Shown in pieces: positions 26,119 to 35,915 of a stretch of 64,000 nt of DNA. The notes beneath the pieces were generated by a model. The model ran no database searches, was not told the origin of the DNA, and saw only the letters and a list, made by a program, of their open reading frames with translations. Origin of the DNA: Novosphingopyxis baekryungensis DSM 16222 (GTDB lineage Bacteria; Pseudomonadota; Alphaproteobacteria; Sphingomonadales; Sphingomonadaceae); NCBI RefSeq assembly GCF_000420305.1, contig NZ_ATUR01000002.1, positions 558,001 to 622,000 on the forward strand, read 5' to 3'. Both the position numbers and the translations under genes were made by a program. Position 1 is the stretch's first letter. The number at the start of each line of letters is the position of its first letter.

Positions 26119-26546
26119 CGCCGGGTGCTAACCGCTTTCGGTAAGCACGTCGGTGAAGAACCGCGCAGCTGTTACGTCTCAGGCAAGGCTGCGTCCCGTT
26201 AAGCTCGTGTGATCCGTCTGGCGCCGGAAGATGCGTTGAGTATCAGTGCTTGAGTTAGGCGGTTCTAATGCGCGGAATCGAGAGCTTCGAGCGGAATTCG
26301 ATAGGCCGACGCTGGTAGCGTGGTTCATCTCCTTCCTTCGAATCATCAATCCCTGTAGATTTCCTGTAAATTCATCTGACGCGTCAAGCGCCTGGGAAAG
26401 CTATAGGCAAAACGTTTCGATAAAGTCATAGCATGGAAGTAGATTGCTTCAAGTTGGCAATAATTGAAAAGGTCAACGTTACGGCTATAAATATCTACCG
26501 GCTGCAACGCTGTAAATTGCGCACCATTCTTCCGGAAAAAACTCTC
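26119..26546. other. Intergenic region without a recognisable gene
   Basis: Between the end of the esterase operon and the end of the M14 peptidase gene (convergent). Base composition becomes AT-richer from about 26300. No credible coding frame, tRNA, repeat or strong terminator was seen; short open frames here have no ribosome site and no family similarity. Confidence 0.5.
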
Positions 26547-27467
26547 TCAGGTCTGCGCCAGCGCAAAGTCCAATGCCGAGCAGATTGCGGCAACTTGGGC
26601 ATCATTGCATATTTGCGATGTGGCGCGCTCGCTGTCTGGGTACACCTCGGTGGTCGTGGTGAAGCGTGCGCCGGTTACGGAACTGCACATGGCATATGTG
26701 TCCTGCGGATAGCGGATCACGCCATGTGAGACGACGGGCGATCCGATGATCTTCCCATTCTCGTCCGCCGGCGCGATGTGCGTGGCGTGCTCCACGCCCG
26801 CAATAATCGCCTGCTGGAAATCAGGTTGTGGATTATCGGTGTCGTCGACCAGATAGAAACCATCGGGCACGGAGCCGGGGACAAATTCCTCACCGTCGCG
26901 CGCGGCCAATGCGGGCCGGAACTCGCTTTCATCGCTATCCGTGGTCTCATGCAGGTCGATATGCATCAGGAACGAACCGGGCTGCGCGGCCACCATCTTC
27001 ATCAGCGCGGTACATTCTGTTGCAGGGCTGTCCTGATGGAAGCTGCGATTGGGATCGATGGCGTTGTAATTCCAGCGATTGATCCGTTCATAGGCCCATG
27101 GGCTGATGCACGGCGCCACCAGCAGATTTGCCTTTCCGGCATAATCGGCCGCACGGGTTTCAAGGAATTGCAGAACGCCCATGACGCCGCTGGTTTCATA
27201 TCCATGCACGCCGCCGGTGATGAGCGCGGTTGGCAGTGCAGCGTCCGGGCTGCCGTTGCGCAGGGCATAGAGGTCGAAATGTTCGCCATCATAGTCAAGC
27301 TGACCATAAGCGAATGTCTCGAAGCGCCCGGAGAGGTCTTTGATACGGGGCACAATATCGTCGGCATAACTGCGCTGCCGAGACTGGCTTGCGCGCCATT
27401 GTTCCAGCTCGGCCTCGCCCCAGGCTTTGCCGGGCGTGCCGATGGGATAGAATCGGGGGCTTGTCAT
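26547..27467 (-). CDS. M14 family zinc metallocarboxypeptidase
   Basis: 306 aa from the ATG at 27467. The zinc-binding HGYE (His88, Glu91) and the third ligand in HIDLHETT (His173) match the M14 carboxypeptidase layout, as does the substrate-binding NAIDPNRSF. The C-terminal TTTTEVYPD should hold the catalytic Glu. There is no signal peptide, so it is probably cytoplasmic and acts on small peptides or amino-acid conjugates, like succinylglutamate-desuccinylase-type members. Longer in-frame starts upstream lack a Shine-Dalgarno sequence. It is a lone gene, convergent with the esterase and divergent from cydA. Confidence 0.8.
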   Translation of the reverse strand: MTSPRFYPIGTPGKAWGEAELEQWRASQSRQRSYADDIVPRIKDLSGRFETFAYGQLDYDGEHFDLYALRNGSPDAALPTALITGGVHGYETSGVMGVLQFLETRAADYAGKANLLVAPCISPWAYERINRWNYNAIDPNRSFHQDSPATECTALMKMVAAQPGSFLMHIDLHETTDSDESEFRPALAARDGEEFVPGSVPDGFYLVDDTDNPQPDFQQAIIAGVEHATHIAPADENGKIIGSPVVSHGVIRYPQDTYAMCSSVTGARFTTTTEVYPDSERATSQICNDAQVAAICSALDFALAQT

Positions 27468-27883
27468 ATCGCTCTCACTGTCTGGTCCTGGGCCGACTGC
27501 CATGTCAGCCAATCTGGATATCTGGCAGGCTTCTGATGGTCCACAAAGCCACTGATGCGGCCGTGCCTTGCCGGCATGCGACATTCAGTTTCGCTATCAG
27601 CCTGATCGGAATTGCACAGCAATTCAAGAGCCAGCGACGGGCCTTGTCGCGCAATCATCGCCTTCTCCCTTTGCCGTGGGAGGTGCGGCTCTTTGCGTGT
27701 CGTCATGATAAACCACAGCGGCGCAGCGGAAATGGGCACATGAAGGGCGGAGCCACCAGGGCGCAGTTCGTTGGCATGCACGCTGGCCGCCTATATGCTT
27801 TGGTAAAATGCGGGGCACGATGTAATGTCGCATTCCGCAACAAGCGCCTTTTCGAAATCGACCTGCAATAAAGGAAATGCCCA
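27468..27883. other. Intergenic region upstream of the bd oxidase operon
   Basis: 416 bp between the divergent M14 gene and cydA. It should hold the cyd promoter. I did not find an FNR box (TTGAT-N4-ATCAA) or another clear operator by eye. Open frames on either strand here look like noise of GC-rich sequence. Confidence 0.5.
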
Positions 27884-29353
27884 GTGCTGTTCGACGGATT
27901 AGATCCCTTGGTCCTGGCAAGGATTCAATTCGGCTTCACGGTCAGTTTTCACTTTATTTTTCCTTCCTTTTCAATCGGTTTGGCCAGCTTTCTGGCGGTG
28001 CTGGAAGGATTGTGGCTGCGCACGGGCAAGCCTCTTTATCACGATCTGTTCAAATACTGGCTCAAGATATTTGCGATCGCTTTTGCCATGGGCGTCGTCT
28101 CCGGCATCGTGATGAGTTACCAGTTCGGCACCAACTGGGCCGTTTTTTCGGATAAAGCCGGGCCCGTGGTCGGCCCGCTGATGGCCTATGAAGTGCTCAC
28201 GGCCTTCTTTCTGGAGGCGGGCTTTCTTGGCGTGATGCTGTTCGGGATGGAACGGATCGGTCGCAAGCTGCATTTCTTCGCCACGCTGATGGTGGCGCTG
28301 GGCACGTTCATTTCCGCATTCTGGATCTTGTCGGTCAACAGCTGGATGCAGACGCCCACGGGGTTCGAAATGGCGGCAAACGGCCAGTTCATGCCGGGCG
28401 ATAGCTGGCTGGCGATCATCTTCAATCCAAGCTTTCCCTATCGCCTCGTCCACACGGTTCTGGCCGCCTACATCACCACCGCCTTCGTGGTGGGCGGCGT
28501 TGGCGCATGGCACCTGCTGAAAGATCGCACCAATCCGCACGCCCGCAAGATGTTTTCCATGGCCATGTGGATGGCTGCCCTGGTGGTGCCAGCGCAGATC
28601 GTCATGGGCGATGCGCACGGACTGAATACGCTGGAACATCAGCCGCAGAAGATCATGGCGATGGAAGGCCATTTCGAAAGCCACCCCGACGGGGCCCCGC
28701 TGATCCTGTTCGGCATACCGAACAGTGCCGAAAAGCGGGTGGATTATGCCATCGAGATACCCAAGGCGTCATCGTTGATCCTGAAGCATTCGCTCGATGC
28801 GCCCATGGCCGGTCTGGACACGATTCCGGACGATCAGGAGCCGCCCGTCGGCATCGTGTTCTGGTCTTTCCGCATCATGGTTGCTCTGGGTTTTGCCATG
28901 CTTGGCATAGGGTTATGGAGCCTGCTGGCCCGGTTTCGCGGCAAATTATATGATTGGCAGTGGCTGCACAGAGCCGCCTTGCTGTTGTCCCCGGCCGGGT
29001 TCGTGGCCGTTATCGCCGGCTGGATAACGACCGAAGTCGGGCGGCAACCTTATGTGGTCTATAATATGTTGAGAACCGCCGATGCCGCCAGCCCGCTCGC
29101 CGCGCCGGCGGTGGCGACCTCGCTGATTGCCTTCATCGTCATCTACTTCGTCGTGTTTGGCGCTGGCATCGCCTATATTTTCAAGCTGATGCGCAAATCT
29201 CCTCAAATGGACGAGGTGGGCGTCAAGCGGGGCGATCAGGGGCCGATCAGAACGTCCGGTATCACCCCCGGGCTCACCCAGAATCCCACGAACGACGCCG
29301 ATGGTTATACCATCGCCAATCCGGACGAGCCGCACGATGGAGACCGGTCATGA
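27884..29353 (+). CDS. cydA: Cytochrome bd-type ubiquinol oxidase subunit I (short Q-loop, CIO type)
   Basis: 489 aa from the GTG at 27884, with AAGGAA about 8 nt upstream. It has nine predicted membrane helices, the N-terminal RIQFGFTVSFHFIFPS (His23 is a haem ligand candidate), GTNWAVFSDKAGP, the glutamate-bearing YEVLTAFFLEAGFLG, and GRQPYVVYNMLRT. The quinol-binding loop is short, as in the cyanide-insensitive CioA of alpha- and gammaproteobacteria. The complex oxidises quinol and reduces O2 without pumping protons and gives tolerance to cyanide, sulfide and oxidative stress. Coupled by an ATGA overlap to subunit II. Confidence 0.93.
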   Translation: MLFDGLDPLVLARIQFGFTVSFHFIFPSFSIGLASFLAVLEGLWLRTGKPLYHDLFKYWLKIFAIAFAMGVVSGIVMSYQFGTNWAVFSDKAGPVVGPLMAYEVLTAFFLEAGFLGVMLFGMERIGRKLHFFATLMVALGTFISAFWILSVNSWMQTPTGFEMAANGQFMPGDSWLAIIFNPSFPYRLVHTVLAAYITTAFVVGGVGAWHLLKDRTNPHARKMFSMAMWMAALVVPAQIVMGDAHGLNTLEHQPQKIMAMEGHFESHPDGAPLILFGIPNSAEKRVDYAIEIPKASSLILKHSLDAPMAGLDTIPDDQEPPVGIVFWSFRIMVALGFAMLGIGLWSLLARFRGKLYDWQWLHRAALLLSPAGFVAVIAGWITTEVGRQPYVVYNMLRTADAASPLAAPAVATSLIAFIVIYFVVFGAGIAYIFKLMRKSPQMDEVGVKRGDQGPIRTSGITPGLTQNPTNDADGYTIANPDEPHDGDRS

Positions 29354-30357
29354 ACGTCAATGTCGATCTGACGACCGTCTGGGCCTTTATCATCGCCTTT
29401 GCCGTGTTTGCCTATGTCGTGATGGACGGTTTCGATCTGGGCATCGGCATCCTGTTCCCGGCGTTCAAGGCCGGGCCGGACCGTGACCGAGCGATGAACT
29501 CCATCGCGCCGGTCTGGGATGGCAATGAAACCTGGCTGGTGCTTGGCGGGGGCGGCCTGTTTGCGGCCTTCCCACTGGCCTATGCCGTCATATTGCCCGC
29601 TACCTATCCCCTGATCATAGCAATGCTGCTGGGTCTTGTGTTCCGGGGCGTGGCATTTGAATATCGGTGGCGCGATCCGGGACATCGCCGCTGGTGGGAC
29701 GCCGCCTTCACCGGTGGATCGATCATCGCCGCGATGGCGCAGGGAATGACGCTGGGGGCGCTGCTGCAAGGCGTCACCGTGGTTGACCGTGCTTATGCCG
29801 GCAGCTGGTTCGACTGGCTTACCCCATATACGCTGCTCACTGGGTTGGGCACGGTAGCCGGCTATGCGCTGCTTGGATCGACCTGGCTCGTCTGGAAGCT
29901 GGACGGGGCGGGGCAGGCGCTCGCGCGGTCGCTCGGCAAGGGAGCCGCCTGGGCGACGATCCTGCTGATGGGGTCGGTCAGCCTGTACAATCTGTTGCTC
30001 AACCCGGAATATGCCGACCGGTGGCTAACCGCGCCGGAATTATATTTTGCCGCGCCGGTGCCGATCGCAACGGGCATCGTGGCGCTCCTGCTGCTTCGCG
30101 CGCTGTCGACCGAGCGGCACAGCAAGCCGTTCTGGCTGGCGCTCGGCATGTTCTTCTTCGGCATGGCCGGTCTGGGAGTCACGATCTGGCCCAATGTCGT
30201 GCCGCCGGCGCTTACCATCTGGGATGCCGCCGCACCCGAACGTAGCCAGATATTCATGCTCGTCGGGGTCGCCATCACCATGCCATTGATCATCGGCTAC
30301 ACCGCCTGGACCTACTGGGTCTTCCGCGGCAAAGTGGGGCATGAGGGGTACCATTGA
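29350..30357 (+). CDS. cydB: Cytochrome bd-type ubiquinol oxidase subunit II
   Basis: 335 aa, eight to nine membrane helices, beginning with the conserved AYVVMDGFDLGIGIL, PVWDGNETWLVLGGGGLFAAFP and LIIAMLLGLVFRGVAFEYR blocks of CydB/CioB. It stabilises the haem-bearing subunit I. Start and stop both overlap neighbours: ATGA with cydA, and TTGA with the 43-codon DUF2474 gene that follows, so all three are translationally coupled. Family assignment is secure. Confidence 0.93.
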   Translation: MNVNVDLTTVWAFIIAFAVFAYVVMDGFDLGIGILFPAFKAGPDRDRAMNSIAPVWDGNETWLVLGGGGLFAAFPLAYAVILPATYPLIIAMLLGLVFRGVAFEYRWRDPGHRRWWDAAFTGGSIIAAMAQGMTLGALLQGVTVVDRAYAGSWFDWLTPYTLLTGLGTVAGYALLGSTWLVWKLDGAGQALARSLGKGAAWATILLMGSVSLYNLLLNPEYADRWLTAPELYFAAPVPIATGIVALLLLRALSTERHSKPFWLALGMFFFGMAGLGVTIWPNVVPPALTIWDAAAPERSQIFMLVGVAITMPLIIGYTAWTYWVFRGKVGHEGYH

Positions 30358-30485
30358 GCGCGCTGCCGCCGGAAACGCCGCGTCCTTTATGGCAAAGGCT
30401 TGCCTGGCTGGCAGCGATATGGGCCGGCAGTATCGCTGTCCTGGGGATTGTCGCCTGGCTCCTGCGTAGCTGGCTGTTGCCCTGA
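30354..30485 (+). CDS. DUF2474-type single-helix accessory peptide of cytochrome bd oxidase
   Basis: 43 aa starting at a TTG inside the cydB stop (TTGA). The peptide reads LSALPPETPRPLWQRLAWLA and continues into one hydrophobic helix ending LLRSWLLP. This is the pattern of DUF2474: a basic/aromatic lead (P-L-W-x-R-L-x-W) and one transmembrane segment, found directly after CioAB-type subunits. It parallels the CydX peptide of E. coli bd oxidase, which stabilises the complex. The only ATG in the neighbourhood is out of frame, so the TTG start is required. It was recognised from position and pattern, not from a search. Confidence 0.75.
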   Translation: MSALPPETPRPLWQRLAWLAAIWAGSIAVLGIVAWLLRSWLLP

Positions 30486-30632
30486 TCACGCCATGGCGAC
30501 GCGCGTCGTCGGTCCGTTAAAAACCGAACCGCTCACGCTGGGTTATCGTTGGCTAGCTGCCGAATTGCGTCGGTCGTGAAGAACAGCAAGGCAGGACTCG
30601 GCAGCTGGATTGGCACACCGGGCAAGCGGGGC

Positions 30633-31523
30633 TCATCCTAGCGCCAGGTTGTTGCGGGCCACATGGTCGGCAATCGCGCCGGCGGTGGTCCACCAGATGC
30701 GCGGATCGTCCATCTCGCGAAGCCTTGTCAGCACGCGGTCCAGATGCAGGGCGCGGTGGGCCTGGCCCATCACATAAGGGTGCAGCGCAATGCCAAGCAC
30801 CAGCGGACGCCGCTCGCATTCGCTCAGCAGCTGCATGACCGCATCCTCGATCATGCCCGCAAAAGTGGCCGCCTCCTGATTGCGGGCGATGATCGCGGGG
30901 ATATCGTTGATTTCCTGGGAATAGGGGATCGACAGGATGTCCGTTCCGCTGCGCGTGGCCATGCGCGTCGGCTGATCGTCATGCGCCCAGTCGAGGACAT
31001 AGCGAAAGCCTGCTTCCTGCAGGAGATCGGGCGTCTGGTGGCTTTCCGATATCCATGGGCCGAGCCAGCCGGCCGGGCGAACGCCGAGTTGGTCAAAATG
31101 ATCCAGCGTCCGCGCAATCATGGCGCGTTCGGCATCCTCGGTCATGTGCCCCTGCGCCTCGGCATTGGTCTGGCCGTGCGCGGCGATCTCGTCGCCCCGG
31201 TCCCGGCAGGCCCGCGCAAGATCCGGACATGTCATGATTGCAGCGCTGTTGAGCAGCGCGGTGGTCTTCAGCTCCAGACGGTCGAACAGCTCCATGAAGC
31301 GCCACGCGCCGACGCGGTTGCCATAATCGCGCCAGGCCTAGTTCATCACGTCCGGCTCGGTCTGGGACGGTGCGAGCGTGGCCCCAAGACCTTCGCCGAA
31401 GGAAAAGACCTCATGATTGACGCCGATATAAATCGCCAGGCGGCGACCGTCTGGCCAAGAATAATCGGGACGATCGACGATCGGGCGGTAATCATAGCGC
31501 TTGTGGTGGGAGAGGTCGGTTAT
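30633..31523 (-). pseudogene. Polysaccharide deacetylase family protein, inactivated by an internal TAG and a lost start
   Basis: The frame encodes a full NodB-homology/PuuE-like deacetylase of about 296 residues: DLSHHKRYDYRPIVDRPDYS, WPDGRRLAIYIGVNHEVFSF, then PDVMN, a stop TAG (31340-31338), AWRDYGNRVGAWRFMELFDR, CRDRGDEIAAHGQTNAE and GWLGPWISESHQTPDLL. Homologues normally carry an aromatic residue at the TAG position. At the expected start the codon is ATA (31523-31521) in place of ATG, with a TAG immediately upstream. A shorter product from the ATG at 31295 would lack the N-terminal metal-binding part. Two independent lesions indicate decay of a former metabolic enzyme. Confidence 0.78.
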
Positions 31524-31679
31524 CTAGTAAATCCTTCGCTCAGCCCGCGCCAAAGGCCATCGGGGCGGCCCAAGAGATCAGGAACGCCAGCGTCGGTCAC
31601 CTCAGCAGTGGCCGCAGCGCGGGGAAGATTGGATCTGCTTATGCGCGAGCCAACTGGGCCGAATTGGCGTGGGACAGAA

Positions 31680-31715
31680 TTCCGGCCGAACATCCCTCGG
31701 GATATCCGGCCGGAA
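31680..31715. repeat. Compound inverted repeat downstream of katG
   Basis: TTCCGGCCG pairs with CGGCCGGAA, and inside them ATCCC pairs with GGGAT, giving a two-part hairpin of 36 nt. It lies 31 nt beyond the katG stop on the minus strand, so it probably acts as a transcription terminator or mRNA 3' stabiliser. The T-run (GTTTTT) lies on the other side, so it is not a textbook intrinsic terminator for katG. Confidence 0.55.
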
Positions 31716-31745
31716 CAGGCGTTTTTCAAAATGTCATATCGCGCA

Positions 31746-34088
31746 TCAGGACGGCATTGGCGCGTCGCGCTTATGGCCCTTCACGTCATAACGATCGAGC
31801 AGCATGACCTTGGTCCAGACCTTTACGAAGTCCTTCACGAAGCGCTCATGGCCATCGCTGGCGGCATAGACATCCGCAATGGACCGCAGCTGCGCATTGG
31901 ACCCGAAGACCAGATCGTTCCGCGTCGCCGTGAACTTCGTCTCGCCGCTCTCGCGGTTTTTGAGCGCGAAGCTCTGCGCCTTTTCGTCGGTCTTCTCCCA
32001 GACCAGATCGACATCGGTCAGGTTCCGGAAAAAGTCGTTGGTCAGCACGCCCACCTTGTCGGTAAACACGCCATGCTCAGAGCCGTCATAATTGCAGCCC
32101 AGCACGCGCAGACCACCGGTCAGCGCCGTCCACTCCGGCGCCGTCAGCTGCATGAGATTGGCCTTGTCCAGGAAGAATTCCTCTGGCGCCACGCCCAGGC
32201 TGACGGAGGCATAATCGTCAGAGATGAAGTTGCGGAAACCATCGACGACCGGCTTCAGCCACTCAAAGCTTTCCTCATCGGTCAGATCCTGGGTGGTATC
32301 GACACGGCCCGGCGCGAACGGCACCGTCACATCGACACCGGCATCCTTGGCTGCCTTCTCGACCGCCGCGCTGCCGCCCAGCACGATCAGATCAGCCAGT
32401 GAGGTGGTGCTGCCACCCTTGCTGTTATGATCGTTCATGATGCCGCGCAGCTTCTCGATCACCGCAACCGTGCGCTGATTGACCGTCCAGTCCTTTTGCG
32501 GGGCCAAGGCAAGGCGGGCACCATTGGCACCGCCACGCTTGTCGCTGTCACGATAGGTCACGGCCGCAGAGAAGGCCGTGAAAGCAAGGTCGGAGACGGA
32601 CAGGCCGCTGCCGAGGATGGCCTGCTTGAGCGCGGCGACATCGCCATCGCTGATGGGCGTGCCGTCCAACTCCGGGATTGGATCCTGCCACAGCAGATCG
32701 TCCTCGATCGTCACTTCCGGGCCGAGATAGCGTTCCTTCGGACCCATGTCGCGGTGCGTCAGCTTGTACCATGCCTTGGAAAAGGCCTGGGTGAAGGCGT
32801 CGAAATCGTTCAGGAATTTCTCGCAAACCTTGCGATATTCCGGATCGACCTTCAGGGCGATATCGCTGGTCATCATCATCAGGTCGTTCATCTGACCCTC
32901 GATATGCGCGTCCGGCGTCTTGGGCGCGTTCGGGTCGATTGGCGTCCACTGGAGCGCGCCGGCAGGGCTGCGCGTCTGCTCCCATTCGAACTTGAACAGA
33001 TTTTCCAGATAGCTGTTGTCCCACTGCGTCGGATTGGGCGTCCAGCTGCCTTCGATGCCGTTGGTCATCGTATCTTCGGCATTGCCCTTGCCGCGCGGAT
33101 TGTGCCAGCCAAGGCCCATCGCCTCCATCGGGGCAACTTCCGGGCATGCGCCAATCTGGTCCGGCGGGGTCATGCCGTGGCTTTTGCCAAAGGCATGGCC
33201 GCCAGCGATCAGCGCGACCGTTTCCTCATTGTTCATGGCCATGCGCGTGAAGGTGATGCGAATGTCGCGGGCGGAGGCCATGGCATCGCCATCGCCATTG
33301 GGCCCTTCGGGATTGACGTAGATCAGCGCCTGATGGGAGGCGGCGAGGGGGTTTTCTAGGTCATAATCGGCGTCGCCATTTTCGCCGCGCCAGCGCTTGT
33401 CGCGCGTAACCATGCTGGAATAATCCTTGTCGTCCGCCTTGGCCGTCTCGGGATCCCAGATTTCCGGGCCCCAATAGGTGGCGTTGTCGGCTTCCCACGC
33501 ATCGAGGCGACCGCCGCCGAAGCCATAGGTCGGCAGACCCATGATCTCGAGCGAGACATTGCCCGTCAGCGCGATCAGATCGGCCCAGGACAAGGCGCTG
33601 CCATATTTCTGCTTGATCGGCTGCAGCAGGCGGCGCGATTTGTCCGTATTGCCATTATCCCACCAGCTGCTGATGGGGGCAAAGCGCTGCATCGCCGTGC
33701 CCGCGCCGCCGCGCCCGTCGGCGATGCGGTAGGTACCGGCCGAGTGCCAGGCCATGCGGATCATTTGCGGGCCATAATTGCCATAATCGGACGGCCACCA
33801 GGCCACGGACGAATTCAGGAAGGACTTGATGTCGTTCTTCAGCTCGGCGAAATCGATCTTGTTGAAGGCCTCGGCATAATCGAAGTCGGGCCCCATCGGA
33901 TCGGCGGCCAGGCCGTTCTGGTGCAGCAGCTCCACCCGCAAACGGTCCGGATACCAGTTTTCCAGCGTGGGCGGCGTGCCGAGCGCACCGCCGACACGGT
34001 CTCCGCCAAACGGGCATTTGCCTTCCATCACAAAGGTTTCGGTATCGGTCTTGTCGTCGGCTTTGTTGAGGGGAGTCATCTCGTTCAC
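31746..34088 (-). CDS. katG: Catalase-peroxidase KatG
   Basis: 780 aa from the GTG at 34088, which has AAGGA 8 nt upstream; the ATG at 34079 (three codons later) has no spacing for a ribosome site. Haem peroxidase active site: [10 protein letters not shown] (Trp114, His115) and the proximal-side [13 protein letters not shown]. The Tyr of the Met-Tyr-Trp adduct lies in [11 protein letters not shown]. The C-terminal half is the usual degenerate second peroxidase domain. It degrades hydrogen peroxide and organic peroxides. The protein is about 40-50 residues longer than many KatGs, partly from an extended loop before YVNPEGP ([20 protein letters not shown]). No adjacent oxyR was seen. Confidence 0.95.
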   Translation of the reverse strand: MNEMTPLNKADDKTDTETFVMEGKCPFGGDRVGGALGTPPTLENWYPDRLRVELLHQNGLAADPMGPDFDYAEAFNKIDFAELKNDIKSFLNSSVAWWPSDYGNYGPQMIRMAWHSAGTYRIADGRGGAGTAMQRFAPISSWWDNGNTDKSRRLLQPIKQKYGSALSWADLIALTGNVSLEIMGLPTYGFGGGRLDAWEADNATYWGPEIWDPETAKADDKDYSSMVTRDKRWRGENGDADYDLENPLAASHQALIYVNPEGPNGDGDAMASARDIRITFTRMAMNNEETVALIAGGHAFGKSHGMTPPDQIGACPEVAPMEAMGLGWHNPRGKGNAEDTMTNGIEGSWTPNPTQWDNSYLENLFKFEWEQTRSPAGALQWTPIDPNAPKTPDAHIEGQMNDLMMMTSDIALKVDPEYRKVCEKFLNDFDAFTQAFSKAWYKLTHRDMGPKERYLGPEVTIEDDLLWQDPIPELDGTPISDGDVAALKQAILGSGLSVSDLAFTAFSAAVTYRDSDKRGGANGARLALAPQKDWTVNQRTVAVIEKLRGIMNDHNSKGGSTTSLADLIVLGGSAAVEKAAKDAGVDVTVPFAPGRVDTTQDLTDEESFEWLKPVVDGFRNFISDDYASVSLGVAPEEFFLDKANLMQLTAPEWTALTGGLRVLGCNYDGSEHGVFTDKVGVLTNDFFRNLTDVDLVWEKTDEKAQSFALKNRESGETKFTATRNDLVFGSNAQLRSIADVYAASDGHERFVKDFVKVWTKVMLLDRYDVKGHKRDAPMPS

Positions 34089-34964
34089 AGGGCAGGTCCT
34101 TCGGTCTTGCTGGGTCGGGCAGTTTAATTGGGCAGCGGGGCATTCAGAATGCCGGTCGCTCGTCTCCACCGGACTATTCGGTGTCGCAGAATTTTCTGGC
34201 GTGACGAAGCGGTGGAGCAGGGCTGCCATCTAGGTGCCAACAAACTGTGCGATCATAGGGCAAAGCGCTCCAATGAAGCTTCCGGTTCCCACAGCTCGTC
34301 CCAAAAATGCGGGGGGAGTTCACCCCAGGGGCAGCGACTGGACGAAGCTTATGATGAAAAAGGCAACCGCCACGCCAATCATGATGTGGCGAGGCCTTAC
34401 CGTATGGCAGCCAGCGCGCTGCCTTCGCTGCCAGCAGCAATGGCACAGATTTGCGGTTGTAGATTAGGGAGGATCGGGGTCTCGTCGTAGTGACGAAGGA
34501 ACGGGGATGAGGCCGAAGCCTTCAAGCCCCAAAGCTACTGCCGAGAAGGTGGTGAGCCGACAGTCATGCGCGAAGCGCATAACGATATCCGCCGAGCGAC
34601 CCGTCGGCAGATCTTCGCGCAAGACAAGATCAGGAACCTGCTGGAAGGCCTGCGTGGCGATGACGAAATTGCGCAATATCCGGCCAAGCGGCGCTTGCCA
34701 GCCTACATCAACTTAGCGGGTCAAGTGTAATGCAGAATACTAGCTTTGCGTTATTAGCACAGACGGCGGACGCAGGACTAGAATTTAGTTCTTCCTAGCA
34801 GCTTATTTACTAAGCGACTAAGCGAAGGAAGTATCTTTTGAAATTCCGATTTCCTGGTATTTTGGTTGCCAAAGACCCGGTCGCCATAGCCTGGATCTCT
34901 TGGCCTGTTTGAAAGATGCGCCATTACTCCATTCCTTGGTAAGCGAGAGCGATGCGGTGTCATG
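34089..34964. other. Intergenic boundary region between katG and the pilus operon
   Basis: 876 bp without an intact gene. The first part should contain the katG promoter. A transposase remnant lies at 34566-34730. From 34731 onward the sequence becomes markedly AT-rich and has no credible frame. The composition change and the transposase scrap mark the left edge of a probable acquired segment. Confidence 0.55.
34566..34730 (+). mobile_element. Remnant of an IS3-type transposase OrfA
   Basis: A 54-aa frame whose first half reads DIRRATRRQIFAQDKIR and then NLLEGLRGDDEIAQ. It resembles the N-terminal helix-turn-helix of IS3-family OrfA proteins, which typically read TRR-x-F-(S/T)-x-E-DKIRIVLEGLRGE-x-SIAEL. 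After IAQ the similarity stops and the frame ends at TAA. No OrfB and no terminal inverted repeats were found, so this is a scar and not a mobile element able to move. Confidence 0.65.
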
Positions 34965-35915
34965 TTACGGATCGCCAGTGAACGTTATAGTCAATGCATC
35001 GGTATAATGACCGGCGGCCAGCATATCTGTTGCTGGGGGAACTATAATTTCGATGGTTGCAGACTGGCTGCCCCCCGGGGCCATCAAATCGAGCGGCTGA
35101 GATCGCGGATAGTCCAGCGGTATTTCAAAGCCATTCATTCTAACATCATATGGCACTCCAGGGGCGTTGAACTGATGTGCCAGCAGGCCCCGATTAAGCG
35201 ACGCAAAACTCACCCCGATGGATGCGTTGCTTCTCAGGTCGAAGTCGATCGAACGTTGCGGAGCGGTGCTCAGATCGCCGAGGTCCAGTGTCAATTCGCG
35301 CTGCCCGCCGGCGAATTCGTCGGAGCGAATTTCGAGTATGGATGCCACCGTAGCAATGAGTGCTATCGGTTGTTCGGCAACCAGTTCGGGCCCCTCGTCC
35401 CCCGTGGTAAAAAGCCGCAACAGGATACGTCCGCTGTAATTACCTCCGCGGACAAATTGACCCGGAAGTATGGTGAAAAACAATGTAATCGGCTGAGCCG
35501 CAGTTACCGGTCCAAATCGCCCGCCGAGCTGATTGGCAAGAGAGCCAAGAAAGTCCCGGCTAACCAATGTTGGGCCATTGGTGTCCTGCAATAGATCCCA
35601 ATATAGTTTTTCGCCGGCATTGGTCAGGACATTTTCACCGCGAGGCGACATTGGCGTCGCAACAATATAATAATCGCAAGCAGCTCCACTATGCCGAACC
35701 TCGAGCGAAACAGGCTCGAAATTCTGTTCGTGGCTGGTGACTTCGTAGCCTCGTCCGTAGAGGCCGCGCCATTCTATGCTGGTATCTCCCGATAATTCCA
35801 GCTGGCAAGAACCGGCGGGCGGCGCCAGCATGTCCATCTGGGCCAGAGCCATGTCGATGGGCGCACAGGTGGCCAGGACGGCAAGCGCAGCGGTTACATA
35901 GTGTCGGGCATTCAC
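34965..35915 (-). CDS. Spore coat U (SCPU) domain tip protein of a chaperone-usher pilus
   Basis: 316 aa with a signal peptide ending DMALAQ. Two beta-rich SCPU-like modules are suggested. The second, LTLDLGDLSTAPQRSIDFDL, and the final block HYTDALTITFTGD are the typical donor-strand-acceptor end also seen in the major pilin of this operon (YNDTLTITLAATG). A two-domain subunit encoded after the usher is usually the tip adhesin in archaic (sigma-clade, Csu-like) systems. The ATG overlaps the usher stop by 4 nt. The receptor that it might bind is unknown. Confidence 0.75.
   Translation of the reverse strand: MNARHYVTAALAVLATCAPIDMALAQMDMLAPPAGSCQLELSGDTSIEWRGLYGRGYEVTSHEQNFEPVSLEVRHSGAACDYYIVATPMSPRGENVLTNAGEKLYWDLLQDTNGPTLVSRDFLGSLANQLGGRFGPVTAAQPITLFFTILPGQFVRGGNYSGRILLRLFTTGDEGPELVAEQPIALIATVASILEIRSDEFAGGQRELTLDLGDLSTAPQRSIDFDLRSNASIGVSFASLNRGLLAHQFNAPGVPYDVRMNGFEIPLDYPRSQPLDLMAPGGSQSATIEIIVPPATDMLAAGHYTDALTITFTGDP

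Noticed and set aside
27468-27871. Short open frames on both strands upstream of cydA
   Set aside because: There is no ribosome site, no family similarity and no codon bias consistent with the neighbours.
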